A stretch of DNA of 64,000 nt from Pedobacter hartonius. Lineage in GTDB: Bacteria; Bacteroidota; Bacteroidia; Sphingobacteriales; Sphingobacteriaceae. The notes below the pieces were generated by a model. It saw nothing but the letters and a program-made list of their open reading frames with translations, had not been told where the DNA came from and ran no database searches. The position numbers and the translations under genes were made by a program. The DNA is taken from the NCBI RefSeq assembly GCF_900107535.1, contig NZ_FNRA01000010.1, positions 62,001 to 126,000 on the forward strand. The letters are read 5' to 3'. Positions 33,337-42,925 of this stretch are shown one piece after another; within the stretch, counting starts at the first letter, position 1; every line of letters starts with the position of its first letter.

Positions 33337-34776
33337 TTAAAACATTTTGTCTGCCGCAAATAATGAGAGCGCAGATAACGTAAGCGTAGGATTGGACGGA
33401 CCGAAGGTGGTAAAGGCCCCCGCACCCAAAACAAATAAATTACGGTATTGGTGATGGACCATGTGTTTGTCGACTACCCCTTTAGAACGGTCATTACTCA
33501 TTCTGGTACCGCCGATAATATGACCTTCATGCGAAGCTGCATCTAAGTATCTCAATTCCTCAACAGGCAGGCAGGACAATATCCCCGGTAATTTTTCCTT
33601 CATATTTTCTACAGCCTTTAATGTATATGCTGACCTTTCACTAAAATGAATTTCGGGAATAAACTGATCTGACGACGTAGTAATACAGTTTGCATCTGAC
33701 GGCAGATCTTCAAATATCAGCCTGAAACTGGCCACATTCAAGTGCTTTCCCCGTTCCAGCCTGATATCATACGGTGCATTATTCGCCTCAATTAAACAGG
33801 CAGCAAATTCTTTCCTGTGGTCACCGTCATAAAGCATATATCCGTTGGCATTTACCCAGGTGCTTCCTCCCACATTCGTCATATCATCAAGGTAAACCAG
33901 CACCTGCATACCAAGCTGCTCCCCAAATCCTTTTCCAGTCAGCGGATTGCTGTCTCCGGACTGCAACAAGATATTAGAATTAAAGAACGGGTTTGCGCCC
34001 AAGACCGCCACTTCGGTTTTAATTGCATATTCTTTCCCGTTCTGCCGAAAAAGCACTCTTTTTACTACATCATTTACAATATCCAAATGATGCACCTCAG
34101 CTCCGTATAATAATTCTACCTGGGCATCATTGTATACGCCAATGTTTGAGTTTTCAATACTGAACTTTGCATCAACAGGACAAGTTTCACAGGTACTGAA
34201 TGCCATGCAGCCATTTCTGTGAGCTGTAGCCCTGCTTGCCCGCGCACCAGGCTGGCTGATCCAGTTGCTGCCATATTTCCTGTGTAGGATCTTGTCCACT
34301 AATGTAGAGGCATGCGGTGGTAAAGGATACCTTCCTTTTCGGGGGAAAGGTGTGTTTTCAGGGCCGGAAACCGACATGAGATCCTCTGCCTCATAATAAT
34401 AAGGATCCAGATCATAGTAAGACAATGGCCAGTCTTCAGCAATACCATAACGAGACTTCATTTTGAAATCATTGGGCATAAAACGTGGTGTACATCCCCA
34501 CCAACAGTTTGAAGATCCCCCGTAACCTGTTGAAAATGGCCACTCCTTACTTTTATTTTTATTTAATATCTGATCTTCCCATGGCATATCATATTTCTGA
34601 TATGGAGTAGTTTCCCCTTTTTTAACCTTAAGGCGTTCCGCATGTGGATAAAAATGGCCTTTTTCCAATACCAATATCTTTTTACCCCCCTTTATCTTGG
34701 ACAAATACTTTTTCAGAAAAAAACTGGACGCGGGTCCAGTGCCTATCACTACTAAATCATAATGATTATATTTCAT
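33337..34776 (-). CDS. GMC family FAD-dependent oxidoreductase
   Basis: 479 aa. The N-terminal FAD motif YDLVVIGTGPASSFFLKKYL lies at 6-25, with GYGGSSNCWWGCTPRFMP near 90-107 as in GMC enzymes. The C-terminal block is GGTRMSNDRSKGVVD, then NLFVLGAGAFTTFGPSNPTL, the usual second FAD-contacting segment with N in place of a catalytic H/N pair. No signal peptide; export could be by hitchhiking with the Tat-signal protein encoded 1 base downstream. The UbiA-type gene upstream (34810) is on the same strand 33 bases away. Substrate unknown; in this context it may oxidise a sugar-alcohol or polyprenyl-linked sugar. Confidence 0.85.
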   Translation of the reverse strand: MKYNHYDLVVIGTGPASSFFLKKYLSKIKGGKKILVLEKGHFYPHAERLKVKKGETTPYQKYDMPWEDQILNKNKSKEWPFSTGYGGSSNCWWGCTPRFMPNDFKMKSRYGIAEDWPLSYYDLDPYYYEAEDLMSVSGPENTPFPRKGRYPLPPHASTLVDKILHRKYGSNWISQPGARASRATAHRNGCMAFSTCETCPVDAKFSIENSNIGVYNDAQVELLYGAEVHHLDIVNDVVKRVLFRQNGKEYAIKTEVAVLGANPFFNSNILLQSGDSNPLTGKGFGEQLGMQVLVYLDDMTNVGGSTWVNANGYMLYDGDHRKEFAACLIEANNAPYDIRLERGKHLNVASFRLIFEDLPSDANCITTSSDQFIPEIHFSERSAYTLKAVENMKEKLPGILSCLPVEELRYLDAASHEGHIIGGTRMSNDRSKGVVDKHMVHHQYRNLFVLGAGAFTTFGPSNPTLTLSALSLFAADKMF

Positions 34777-34809
34777 ACAATTCGTTTAAAAAGGAATAAT
34801 TAAATAGTC

Positions 34810-35847
34810 CTAATAATTATTTGCATTTTTCAGGAACCAATACAGCCAGGGTATCTTCACAAACATGAGTACACAAAGCAACATTGTAAATAAAATCAGG
34901 TAAAGCATAAACCACTTTCTGGTATACAATTTTTCGGACCCTTGTACAGGTGAGTCTTTTAATAAACCAATTCTAAGATACCACGAAAATAATAATGCAA
35001 AAAAAGGAAAACTCACCAGGAGTTCAATTCTGTCCTTTATTAAAAATATGCCCAAAAAGAATGCCGAGGTAATTGCATAAAAGAACATAGACACCAATAG
35101 ACTATTTTCAGTATAAAATTTAAATGACCGCCGGTATTGCCCTGCAACAGCAGAATCTCCTATTAACCGATATTCTGCAAATCTCTTCGTAGCCATTAAA
35201 AATGCACCTCCCATCCAATATGCAATAATGATACTTACAGGTGGAAAGGTATTGATCCAATCGAGATCCCACTTACTTCCCGGAATTCCAAGTGCAGGGG
35301 TAAAAATGAACCAGCCCGCGGCAAACCTGATAGGATTATTTATAGATTCACTTAAAACATCAAGGAACACCCTGTCCTTGCTTCTAAATGGTTTTACGTT
35401 ATAAATAACACCCATGATCAGCAACAGCAGCGCCATAGAAAAAAATTTCGCAGAAACAGCATAAGCCAGTCCCAGTCCCGATATCCCAAGCACTGCATAT
35501 TCACTATAAACGATAGCGGGATTCATTATAGTCACTACAGAAGATCTTTTATTTTTTAAGGGATGATACTTATCAAAGCCCTTATCAAGGTATTCATTGA
35601 TCACATAATTTGCAGATGCAACTAAACATATACTGATTATTCCGATGAGAATTTTAAGTGCCAAACCGGCTGTAAAAGGAGTCTGAAATATGGACAGGGC
35701 AAAAAGCATTCCCGGAAACATAAAAACATTTTTCACCCAGTTATCCGGTCTTGCTATGGCAATATATTCACGAAGTTTTGCAGGTTGCAATACAACTTTG
35801 GAAACGTCTCCAGCGACCAATGGATCTACAGAAATTTTATCAATCAT
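34810..35847 (-). CDS. UbiA-family prenyltransferase (DPPR-synthase-like, divergent)
   Basis: 345 aa integral membrane protein with about eight helices. The aspartate-rich region is ANYVINEYLDKGFDKYHP (near residues 90-107), followed by KNKRSS; well-conserved members have ND..D...D..HP.K..RP..SG, so the second half of the motif is altered. A second Asp-rich loop (FRSKDRVFLDVLSES) is present. Decaprenyl-phosphate phosphoribosyltransferases belong to this branch. Start ATG 35845..35847 (MIDKISVDPLV) is preferred; an ATG 36 bases upstream adds 12 residues. It precedes the GMC gene on the same strand. Confidence 0.75.
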   Translation of the reverse strand: MIDKISVDPLVAGDVSKVVLQPAKLREYIAIARPDNWVKNVFMFPGMLFALSIFQTPFTAGLALKILIGIISICLVASANYVINEYLDKGFDKYHPLKNKRSSVVTIMNPAIVYSEYAVLGISGLGLAYAVSAKFFSMALLLLIMGVIYNVKPFRSKDRVFLDVLSESINNPIRFAAGWFIFTPALGIPGSKWDLDWINTFPPVSIIIAYWMGGAFLMATKRFAEYRLIGDSAVAGQYRRSFKFYTENSLLVSMFFYAITSAFFLGIFLIKDRIELLVSFPFFALLFSWYLRIGLLKDSPVQGSEKLYTRKWFMLYLILFTMLLCVLMFVKIPWLYWFLKNANNY

Positions 35848-36008
35848 TAACCTGCAATTTAATTCACGGAATACCCATTTCAATGATTAACAACAATCTG
35901 TTTATGCCTGGATATTGGGTCTAAAGCTTTTAAAAACCATATCTGGTTTAAAATTCACGAAGGTAAAAATATCATTTTTTTGCGATATTGCGTCAATTAC
36001 TATACATA

Positions 36009-37640
36009 ATGACAAATTTGAAAGAGACCTATAGCGAAAAAGATCAATACCATAATAGATTGATTTTCTGCATCGTGTTATTGGGGCTGTTATTTCGGTT
36101 ATTCCACTATTTTTATGACCGCTCGCTATGGATGGATGAAATATACCTGTCTTCAAGCTTCAGTCATATGAGCTACAAAGATATTGCAGCAAAGATCCTG
36201 GATTATGGACAGAAGGCACCCCTTGGATTTCTATGGCTTGTAAAACTCTCGGTAAGCATTTTCGGGTATAACAGTATGTCATTGAGACTTGTACCCTTAA
36301 TCGCAGGGATACTCTCTCTTTTTTATTTTGGAAGCGTATGCAGGTATTTTTTAAAGCCCCGGGCGCGCGTCGTTGCCCTGATTATTTTCGCCTTTGCTCC
36401 GGCACTGATTTACCACAGTGTGGAAATCAAACAATATTCCACAGAGTGTCTGGCAACAGTGATTGCTTTATATCTTTTTAGCCGTTATCAGGCAAATCAA
36501 ACATGGAGAGCAATGGTTTGCTGGGGATTTCTGGGTGCAATATTAATATGGTTCTCCTTTTCGGTGATTTTTATATTGGCTGGAATGGCAGTAGGAATCA
36601 GTCTGTCCTTTGCGATAAAAAAGGATTGGAAAGCTTTTTTTATGACCTCGGTTCCATTCTGCATGTGGCTGCTCAGCTTTATAGTAAATTACCTTGTCTT
36701 TACTCATAAACATGCAGAATCCGAATGGGTAGTCTATTTTTTCAAAGTATATGATAATTTCATGCCTTTTCCGCCGCATTCCATTCAGCAGATTAAATGG
36801 TTCAGCAGAAACTTTTATGATATGATGGATTACCCTTTAGGTATGGTCTGGAATTTTAAAGACTTCACAAATAGTACTATCGTTAAAATTATTACTGTCC
36901 CGATTGTAGCCATTGTTTTACTATTTACTGGTATATACTCCTTATTTAGGATCAATAAAAGGGATTTTTGCGTACTCCTGTTTCCAGTTGCATTGATGCT
37001 TATTGCTTCCGGCCTGTACCTGTATCCGCTATTAGAAAGATTCTGGGTGTTCATTGCTCCAATTTTTATAATTTTCATTGCAAATGGATTTGATTATTAC
37101 CAGATAAAATTGAAATCTAAAACTATAGTATGGATTCTCTTTATTTTGGTGACCGTTATTCCTGTGATTCAATCAATCTACTTTGTTATAAGACCCCACA
37201 AATTTTATAAACATAAAAAATCTTATGAAAAAGAAGCGCTGATCTATATCAATGACAATTTCAGGGAGGATGATGCTGTATACAACTATTGGAATAATGC
37301 CCCTGGTTATCGTGTTTACCGCCACATGCTCCATTTTAAATATAATGCCATTCAGGGACATGACTTCAGGAAAAATTCCGGCAGCCTGCAGGATTACAAT
37401 CAGAATTTAAAAATAGATTTCAAAAAGTTCTCCGGAAAACAAAGAGTGTGGCTGATCTATAATACACAATTTTTAACAGATATAGGTGACCTTATAGATG
37501 ATCCTAGGTGGTATTATAAGGAACAGGTTACCCCTGCCGGCAATTTGATCAGCCAGTTTAATCAGCTTGGAAAGCCAATAAAAAAGATGCAGCTAAAAGA
37601 CGTAACCGTATATTTATATGAACTCGGTACAACCCGGTAA
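36009..37640 (+). CDS. GT-C (GT39/ArnT-like) membrane glycosyltransferase
   Basis: 543 aa. The start is placed at the ATG at 36009 (MTNLKETYSEK); an earlier in-frame start would add 7 residues. About ten membrane helices. The first loop has LWMDEIYLSS, the DE motif of GT-C enzymes that use polyprenyl-phosphate sugars, followed by APLGFLWLVKLSVSIFGYN, typical of the PMT_2 group. The C-terminal 150 residues form a soluble periplasmic domain. It diverges from the UbiA gene and converges with the next gene. Donor and acceptor unknown; a lipid-P-sugar is inferred. Confidence 0.85.
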   Translation: MTNLKETYSEKDQYHNRLIFCIVLLGLLFRLFHYFYDRSLWMDEIYLSSSFSHMSYKDIAAKILDYGQKAPLGFLWLVKLSVSIFGYNSMSLRLVPLIAGILSLFYFGSVCRYFLKPRARVVALIIFAFAPALIYHSVEIKQYSTECLATVIALYLFSRYQANQTWRAMVCWGFLGAILIWFSFSVIFILAGMAVGISLSFAIKKDWKAFFMTSVPFCMWLLSFIVNYLVFTHKHAESEWVVYFFKVYDNFMPFPPHSIQQIKWFSRNFYDMMDYPLGMVWNFKDFTNSTIVKIITVPIVAIVLLFTGIYSLFRINKRDFCVLLFPVALMLIASGLYLYPLLERFWVFIAPIFIIFIANGFDYYQIKLKSKTIVWILFILVTVIPVIQSIYFVIRPHKFYKHKKSYEKEALIYINDNFREDDAVYNYWNNAPGYRVYRHMLHFKYNAIQGHDFRKNSGSLQDYNQNLKIDFKKFSGKQRVWLIYNTQFLTDIGDLIDDPRWYYKEQVTPAGNLISQFNQLGKPIKKMQLKDVTVYLYELGTTR

Positions 37641-37655
37641 CTATATCGGGCTTAT

Positions 37656-38612
37656 TTATTTTCTGATTTTAACATTAAAGAATTTTAGCAGAAAATATTG
37701 AACCACCTTTTTGGCACTATAGTTAAAATTTCTCTGGGAAACAGCAATTTCTAATTGTTCGTAAATTAAATCGGATTCAATTAAACTCTGCAATTTCCTC
37801 GTAACGGAGCGCATATATCCTGCTTTTCTAAGTTTATCCGGCATATCCTGGCTGAATATTTTCTGTATGATGCGATCTACCAGTATCTTTTGCCGTGCGC
37901 CCCAGTAATGAAATATGAAATTTTCCGCAGGCCTTATATGAGTTGTCCGCTGAAGGATCAGCGAAAAAGCCATTTGCTCACTGATAAACCATTCTGAGTT
38001 TGCATAAAATACATCGGTCAGTGTAAATACGTCGGTCATATAATCAGCGAATTGCGGATTTAAACCGACCACTCCTGAATTCCAGCTGTAATCATGTTTA
38101 CTGAACACCATTGGCTGATCCTGAATGTAAAACTCCCTGTCTGTTATATATTTGATAAAGTCCGCCGGATACTGGTCCTGACCAAACAATCTAAATAGCG
38201 CAATTCCCTCTTCCAAACTATATTCACGCTTGTGCAACAGGCTAACTCCTTCGTCGAGCCCATCCAGTATTGGCTTCGGATCCTTCATAAAAAAAGTATC
38301 TGAATCAATAAAGACCAGGCCTTCTTCAGGGAAATTCCGGAAAGTCATGTCTATCACTGCAACTTTCCTTCTGTGAATAAAATTAGTTCCTGCGAGCATA
38401 TCTTCTAATAAAGCAGGGCTTAACGGAAAAAATTCAATATCAAAGTCACCTAAGTAGGTTTCGAAAAATTCCGGATTGTCGGTATAAATTATTATCCGTA
38501 CAGTCTTTATCCGGTCTTCCATCCAGGCAGAAAAACTTAATATACAATAAATAGCTCTAAAATACTCTGTGGAGTTGCCATAAGAAAGAAATACTATATT
38601 TTTAGTAACCAC
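37656..38612 (-). CDS. Putative GT-A glycosyltransferase
   Basis: 318 aa. The N-terminus NIVFLSYGNSTEYFRAIYC and the FIDSDTFFMKDPK motif (D-x-D near residue 101) give a GT-A fold, similar to GT8/GT77-like enzymes, with later WNSGVVGLNP and FHYWGARQK (the last His may be the metal ligand). The start codon is GTG (38610..38612); no in-frame ATG is nearer. It is single and converges on the GT-C gene with a 15-base gap. The exact family is not settled. Confidence 0.7.
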   Translation of the reverse strand: MVTKNIVFLSYGNSTEYFRAIYCILSFSAWMEDRIKTVRIIIYTDNPEFFETYLGDFDIEFFPLSPALLEDMLAGTNFIHRRKVAVIDMTFRNFPEEGLVFIDSDTFFMKDPKPILDGLDEGVSLLHKREYSLEEGIALFRLFGQDQYPADFIKYITDREFYIQDQPMVFSKHDYSWNSGVVGLNPQFADYMTDVFTLTDVFYANSEWFISEQMAFSLILQRTTHIRPAENFIFHYWGARQKILVDRIIQKIFSQDMPDKLRKAGYMRSVTRKLQSLIESDLIYEQLEIAVSQRNFNYSAKKVVQYFLLKFFNVKIRK

Positions 38613-38833
38613 GTTATCAACGATTTAAAAGGGATGGCAAAATAGTTCAAATAAATGTTTATACTCTTTCATCTATATGAAGTCTAAGTTATTAGGAAAA
38701 TTTTGAAAGAAATAGTACCTTCGGTTACAATTTTATAAAAATTATACCTGTTCATAATCGTAAGACAAATTTATATTTTTACATTACAAAAAATTAGAAT
38801 CCACTATCTTTCTCATCTTCTCTATTCTTATAT

Positions 38834-39700
38834 ATGCGCATTGCACACATCATTCTTACGCATAAAAACCATGCCCAGTTAGCCCGGTTAATTGAAAGAC
38901 TGCGGCATCCCCAATCTGATTTTTATATACATGTTGACGCCAAAGTGCCATCAGATGACCTGAAGGAATTACAAGGATTACCTAATGTAATATTCATCAA
39001 AAACCGGATCGAATGCAACTGGGGAGGATTTACGATTTTGAAGGCTATTTTCAACTCCATAACAGAAGTATTTGCTAGTGGGATTAAGTATGATTTCATC
39101 AATTTGTTAAGCGGACAGGACTACCCGATTACCTCCCCACAGCATATCTATGATTTTCTGAATCAGCACATGGGAAAGAATTTCATTTCATATGATGCAT
39201 CCCATAACTCTGAATGGTGGAAAACTGCCACTGACAGGTATGAAAAATATCATTTTACTGATCTCAGTTTCAAAGGCAAATTTTTCGCAGAAAAAGTCCT
39301 GAATATGGTGATGCCGGCAAGAAAATTCCCTGAATATACAGAGATGTATGGTGGCAATAAATCAACCTGGTGGACTATATCTGCTGAATGTGCTGCTTAT
39401 CTGAACGAGAAATTTAACAATAGCCCACAATTGATAGAATTTCTGAAATATTGCTGGGGGACAGATGAGTTCGTCATACCTACATTAATTATGAATTCAC
39501 CATTTAAAGATCAGGTGGTAAATGACAATCTGCGCTATATTGACTGGTCAGAAGGTAACGCCAATCCGAAGGTATTTGATCTGTCTGAGTTTGAAAATAT
39601 CCGAAATTCGAAAATGCTTTTTGCAAGAAAGTTTGATCTTTCCCATGATCAGAATATTTTAAATAAAATCGACCAGGAATTACTCACCAGCAACAATTAA
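38834..39700 (+). CDS. Core-2/I-branching GT14-type beta-1,6-N-acetylglucosaminyltransferase
   Basis: 288 aa. MRIAHIILTHKNHAQLARLI at the start, FYIHVDAKV, NWGGFTILKAI, INLLSGQDYPI and WWTISAECAAYL are the conserved blocks of the GT14/Branch family. These enzymes add branching GlcNAc or xylose-type residues, metal-independently. A paralogue lies at 62069..62923. The GtrA gene follows 4 bases later. Confidence 0.9.
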   Translation: MRIAHIILTHKNHAQLARLIERLRHPQSDFYIHVDAKVPSDDLKELQGLPNVIFIKNRIECNWGGFTILKAIFNSITEVFASGIKYDFINLLSGQDYPITSPQHIYDFLNQHMGKNFISYDASHNSEWWKTATDRYEKYHFTDLSFKGKFFAEKVLNMVMPARKFPEYTEMYGGNKSTWWTISAECAAYLNEKFNNSPQLIEFLKYCWGTDEFVIPTLIMNSPFKDQVVNDNLRYIDWSEGNANPKVFDLSEFENIRNSKMLFARKFDLSHDQNILNKIDQELLTSNN

Positions 39701-39704
39701 AACT

Positions 39705-40100
39705 TTGGAATTCATCAGATCCATCTTTAAGCAACAGGTCTTTAAATTTATTTTAGTAGGCGGATTTTGTGCATGTATTGAATTTATTACGTTCAATACC
39801 TTCATCGATTTTTTCAAAATCGAATATCTAGTCGCCAATGTGATCTCCATAGTGATTGCAGTTGTGATCAATTATGTTCTCTCCAGGGCCTTTGTTTTTG
39901 AAAAAAGTAAGCATTCCAAGAGAAATGAATTTTTATCATTCGTACTGTTCTCTGTGCTGGCAATCGTTTTGAACCAACTCATTTTATGGGTCTTTTTCGA
40001 AGTGATCAAACTGGATATCCGTTTGTGTAAAGCACTTGCGATCATTATAGTTGCCTTTTTTAATTACCTGACGAAAAAGCATATTGTATTCAAATCATAA
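39705..40100 (+). CDS. GtrA family membrane protein
   Basis: 131 aa with four membrane helices, matching the GtrA family (FILVGGFCACIEFITFN, then YVLSRAFVFEKS and a final FNYLTKKHIVFKS). GtrA proteins are thought to help flip or move polyprenyl-phosphate-linked sugars. The start codon is TTG at 39705..39707, 4 bases after the previous stop; no ATG is available before the first helix, so this start is forced. Confidence 0.88.
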   Translation: MEFIRSIFKQQVFKFILVGGFCACIEFITFNTFIDFFKIEYLVANVISIVIAVVINYVLSRAFVFEKSKHSKRNEFLSFVLFSVLAIVLNQLILWVFFEVIKLDIRLCKALAIIIVAFFNYLTKKHIVFKS

Positions 40101-40308
40101 TTTAGAAAATGAAAACCATTAGTTGTTACAACATTACACCAGCACCCAAATCCGACATGAAAATTAATGTTTTCTACAGGAACGCCCAACCAACTGTTTC
40201 AACATAAATATGTGTAGTATTAAGGAATACCATTTTTTTTACTCTTAAAAAAAGTAAATTAGTTTGGTTTAGGTGTTTCAGTCAATCAAATTTTTTCGAA
40301 AATATAAT

Positions 40309-40316
40309 TATATTTG
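40309..40316 (+). promoter_or_regulatory. Candidate -7 promoter box
   Basis: TATATTTG is an exact TAnnTTTG match 23 bases before the ATG at 40340, after an AT-rich 236-base gap. No TTTG lies at the expected -33 spacing, so support is partial. Confidence 0.35.
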
Positions 40317-40339
40317 TTTATAAATTAATCTCAATCTTG

Positions 40340-41221
40340 ATGGAAAAACTGCGCTCTTATCTTCTTTTAATAAGAATCCCGCAATGGAGTAAAAATCTTT
40401 TTATATTCTTACCTGCCTTCTTCGCTTTAAAACTTCTTCAAGCTGATGTGATCTATAGCCTCGGGCTGACCTTTATTGGTTTTTCTTTTTTAGCAAGCGC
40501 TGTATATGTATTTAACGATATGCTTGACATTGAGAGCGACAAAATACATCCTACCAAAAGAAACAGGCCATTGGCGAGCGGAAAGGTCACTGTCAAAGAA
40601 GGGATTTTCCTGATTGTTCTACTATTGATCCTGGCTTCTGCTGTTTTCATTGTTTTAGGCAATGTCACGGTGATGGTCATCGCGGGGATTTACCTGATAC
40701 AAAATATTCTGTATACCATTAAACTAAAACATATATCTCTTCTGGATATCATGCTCATTGCTACAGGATTCGTACTCAGGATTCTGATTGGAGGAGAAGC
40801 AACAAACACTCATCTTTCCCACTGGATCATTGTAATGACACTGGTACTTGCATTATTCTTAGCCCTGGCCAAACGCAGGGATGATGTTGCGGGTTATGTA
40901 GAAACCGGACAGAAAGCCCGTAAAAATATCCAGGGATACAATATGGAATTTCTGAATGTAGCTATTACAATGATGGCCACGGCGGTCGTGGTATGTTATG
41001 TAATGTACTGCACGTCCCCTGAGATCGTTTCACATTTTGGCGAAAACACTTACCTCACTTCATTTTTTGTAATTTTAGGCGTATTAAGATATCTGCAGCT
41101 CACTTTCGTTTGGCGTATTAGCGGAAGCCCAACAACAGTTCTGTTAGAAAACAGGTTCCTACAGGTCATCCTTTTAGGCTGGATCATCTCCTTTTTTCTG
41201 ATCATTTATCTGAAGATCTGA
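40340..41221 (+). CDS. UbiA-family decaprenyl-phosphate phosphoribosyltransferase-like protein
   Basis: 293 aa, about eight membrane helices. RIPQWSKNLFIFLPAFFALK at the start and VFNDMLDIESDKIHPTKRNR (then PLASG) form the well-conserved NDxxDxxxDxxHPxKxxRPxASG signature of DPPR synthases, which move phosphoribose from PRPP to polyprenyl phosphate. The ATG at 40340 is preferred over the TTG codon just before it. The next gene follows after 1 base, and a HAD phosphatase is two genes on, an arrangement that fits making a polyprenyl-phospho-pentose. Confidence 0.85.
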   Translation: MEKLRSYLLLIRIPQWSKNLFIFLPAFFALKLLQADVIYSLGLTFIGFSFLASAVYVFNDMLDIESDKIHPTKRNRPLASGKVTVKEGIFLIVLLLILASAVFIVLGNVTVMVIAGIYLIQNILYTIKLKHISLLDIMLIATGFVLRILIGGEATNTHLSHWIIVMTLVLALFLALAKRRDDVAGYVETGQKARKNIQGYNMEFLNVAITMMATAVVVCYVMYCTSPEIVSHFGENTYLTSFFVILGVLRYLQLTFVWRISGSPTTVLLENRFLQVILLGWIISFFLIIYLKI

Positions 41222-41222
41222 T

Positions 41223-42911
41223 ATGCAGATGGGGGAAAACAAAGTAAAACTTCTGCTTTCAACGGGCGGATTGCTGGTTATTACCATCGCGATGACGTTA
41301 CTCGTCTTGACCGCAGGATTTTTCGCAGGCATCAACGTTTCAAAATGGCAGTTTCCACTGTCATTTTTATTAACTGCGGTAGTCTACTTTTACGCTGGTA
41401 AATCATACTATCAGACTGTTTCTATATATTTTCAATCTTTATTGAGCGGTATAATAGTCATTGCCGTTTCCATGATTATTGCAGTAAATTTTTATGACGT
41501 ATCCTATGACGGGCAATCCTATCATATGGAAGAAATCTATCAATTGAAAAACGGATGGAACCCCACCAGAGAACTGCTGCCACCCTCTGTTAATATGGCT
41601 TTATACATCAATCATTATTCAAAAGGTGTTGAGATCCCGCAAAGTGCATTATATAGTTTAACTAACCGTATTGAAACAGGTAAGGCAACCAACTTCATAT
41701 TACTGGCCGCAGCCTTTTGCCTGACCTTGTCACTCTTACTGAATTTCAGTATACTGTCAACTTCAAAATCCGTATTGCTAAGTTTCCTTTCGGTTTTAAA
41801 TCCGGTAGCCGTAAATCAGCTTTTCAGCACTTATGTGGACGGGCAGATCGCAATTCTGCTTTTATGTTTTTTCGTAACCGCAATATGGGTGATCAGGGAT
41901 GCAAGCTATTTTAACTTGCTCCTGCTGGCCTCGATTGTCATCATTACCGCAAACATTAAGTTCACCGGACTGGTTTATATCGTGTTATTTGCCGTGGCCT
42001 TTCTTGCATGGCTTTTATTTGTAAACTATAACAAGGTTATTTTCCAAAAAGCATTTTATGCCATATTGATATCTGGTTTTGTTGCTGTTTTTGTGGTGGG
42101 ATACAACCCCTACGTTAAAAATACAATTTCATTTCACCATCCTTTTTATCCGCTGATGGGAGAAAATAAGGTTGATATTATGGGGCATAACTTACCATCC
42201 GGTTTTGAAGGCCGCAACGGGGTAAGCAAATTCTTTATTTCACTATTTGCACATACGGACAATGTAATGGTAGGCAATCAAAAACAGATTGAGCTAAAGG
42301 TCCCCTTTACATTCAATAAAAATGATATCGTCAGCTCTTATGCAATTGACACCAGAATTGCTGGCTTCGGAGCATTATTCAGCGGGATCATGCTGCTTTC
42401 AGTTCTCCTGCTGGTGCTGTTGCTTAAAAAAACCGGTAGTCAGTGGAAAACGATGAAAAGCGGGATATATGCCCTCGGTATTATTATTCTGTCCGTCATC
42501 CTCCTGCCCGAATCATGGTGGGCACGATATGTACCCCAGTTGTGGTACTTTCCGCTGATCATCTTATTAATGACAGAACTATATATTAAAGAAAAAATCA
42601 AATTTTTGAAAATATTGATGTATCTATGTTTATTGGTGAATGTGAGTTTCACGCTTCTGGTATTCAGGTATAATTTCGCAATGACACGTTTGATCGATAC
42701 ACAAATGCAACAAATGAAAGAAACCGGTCAGACAATTTCCGTACAATGGAACAGTGCGGAAGCGAACCGTATCCGTTTCCAGGAAAACCAGATCCGATAC
42801 ACCAGCCGTGATCTTGAAAAAGCACCAAATACTGAAAAAATAATTTGCTCTGAAGCCAGCTTTGTGATGCCTTCCGGCCCTGCAGATCTTCAGAAACCAA
42901 CCCAAAAATGA
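41223..42911 (+). CDS. Polytopic membrane protein, GT-C glycosyltransferase-like
   Basis: 562 aa with about twelve membrane helices. The first large loop reads VSYDGQSYHMEEIYQLKNGW, like the D....YH..R/E...W motif of GT-C enzymes with polyprenyl-phosphate donors. The last 80 residues are soluble. It starts 1 base after the UbiA stop and the HAD gene begins 14 bases after it, so it is the middle gene of a three-gene operon. It may transfer the sugar made by its neighbours. No clear named family. Confidence 0.65.
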   Translation: MQMGENKVKLLLSTGGLLVITIAMTLLVLTAGFFAGINVSKWQFPLSFLLTAVVYFYAGKSYYQTVSIYFQSLLSGIIVIAVSMIIAVNFYDVSYDGQSYHMEEIYQLKNGWNPTRELLPPSVNMALYINHYSKGVEIPQSALYSLTNRIETGKATNFILLAAAFCLTLSLLLNFSILSTSKSVLLSFLSVLNPVAVNQLFSTYVDGQIAILLLCFFVTAIWVIRDASYFNLLLLASIVIITANIKFTGLVYIVLFAVAFLAWLLFVNYNKVIFQKAFYAILISGFVAVFVVGYNPYVKNTISFHHPFYPLMGENKVDIMGHNLPSGFEGRNGVSKFFISLFAHTDNVMVGNQKQIELKVPFTFNKNDIVSSYAIDTRIAGFGALFSGIMLLSVLLLVLLLKKTGSQWKTMKSGIYALGIIILSVILLPESWWARYVPQLWYFPLIILLMTELYIKEKIKFLKILMYLCLLVNVSFTLLVFRYNFAMTRLIDTQMQQMKETGQTISVQWNSAEANRIRFQENQIRYTSRDLEKAPNTEKIICSEASFVMPSGPADLQKPTQK

Positions 42912-42925
42912 TTTAATATATCTCA

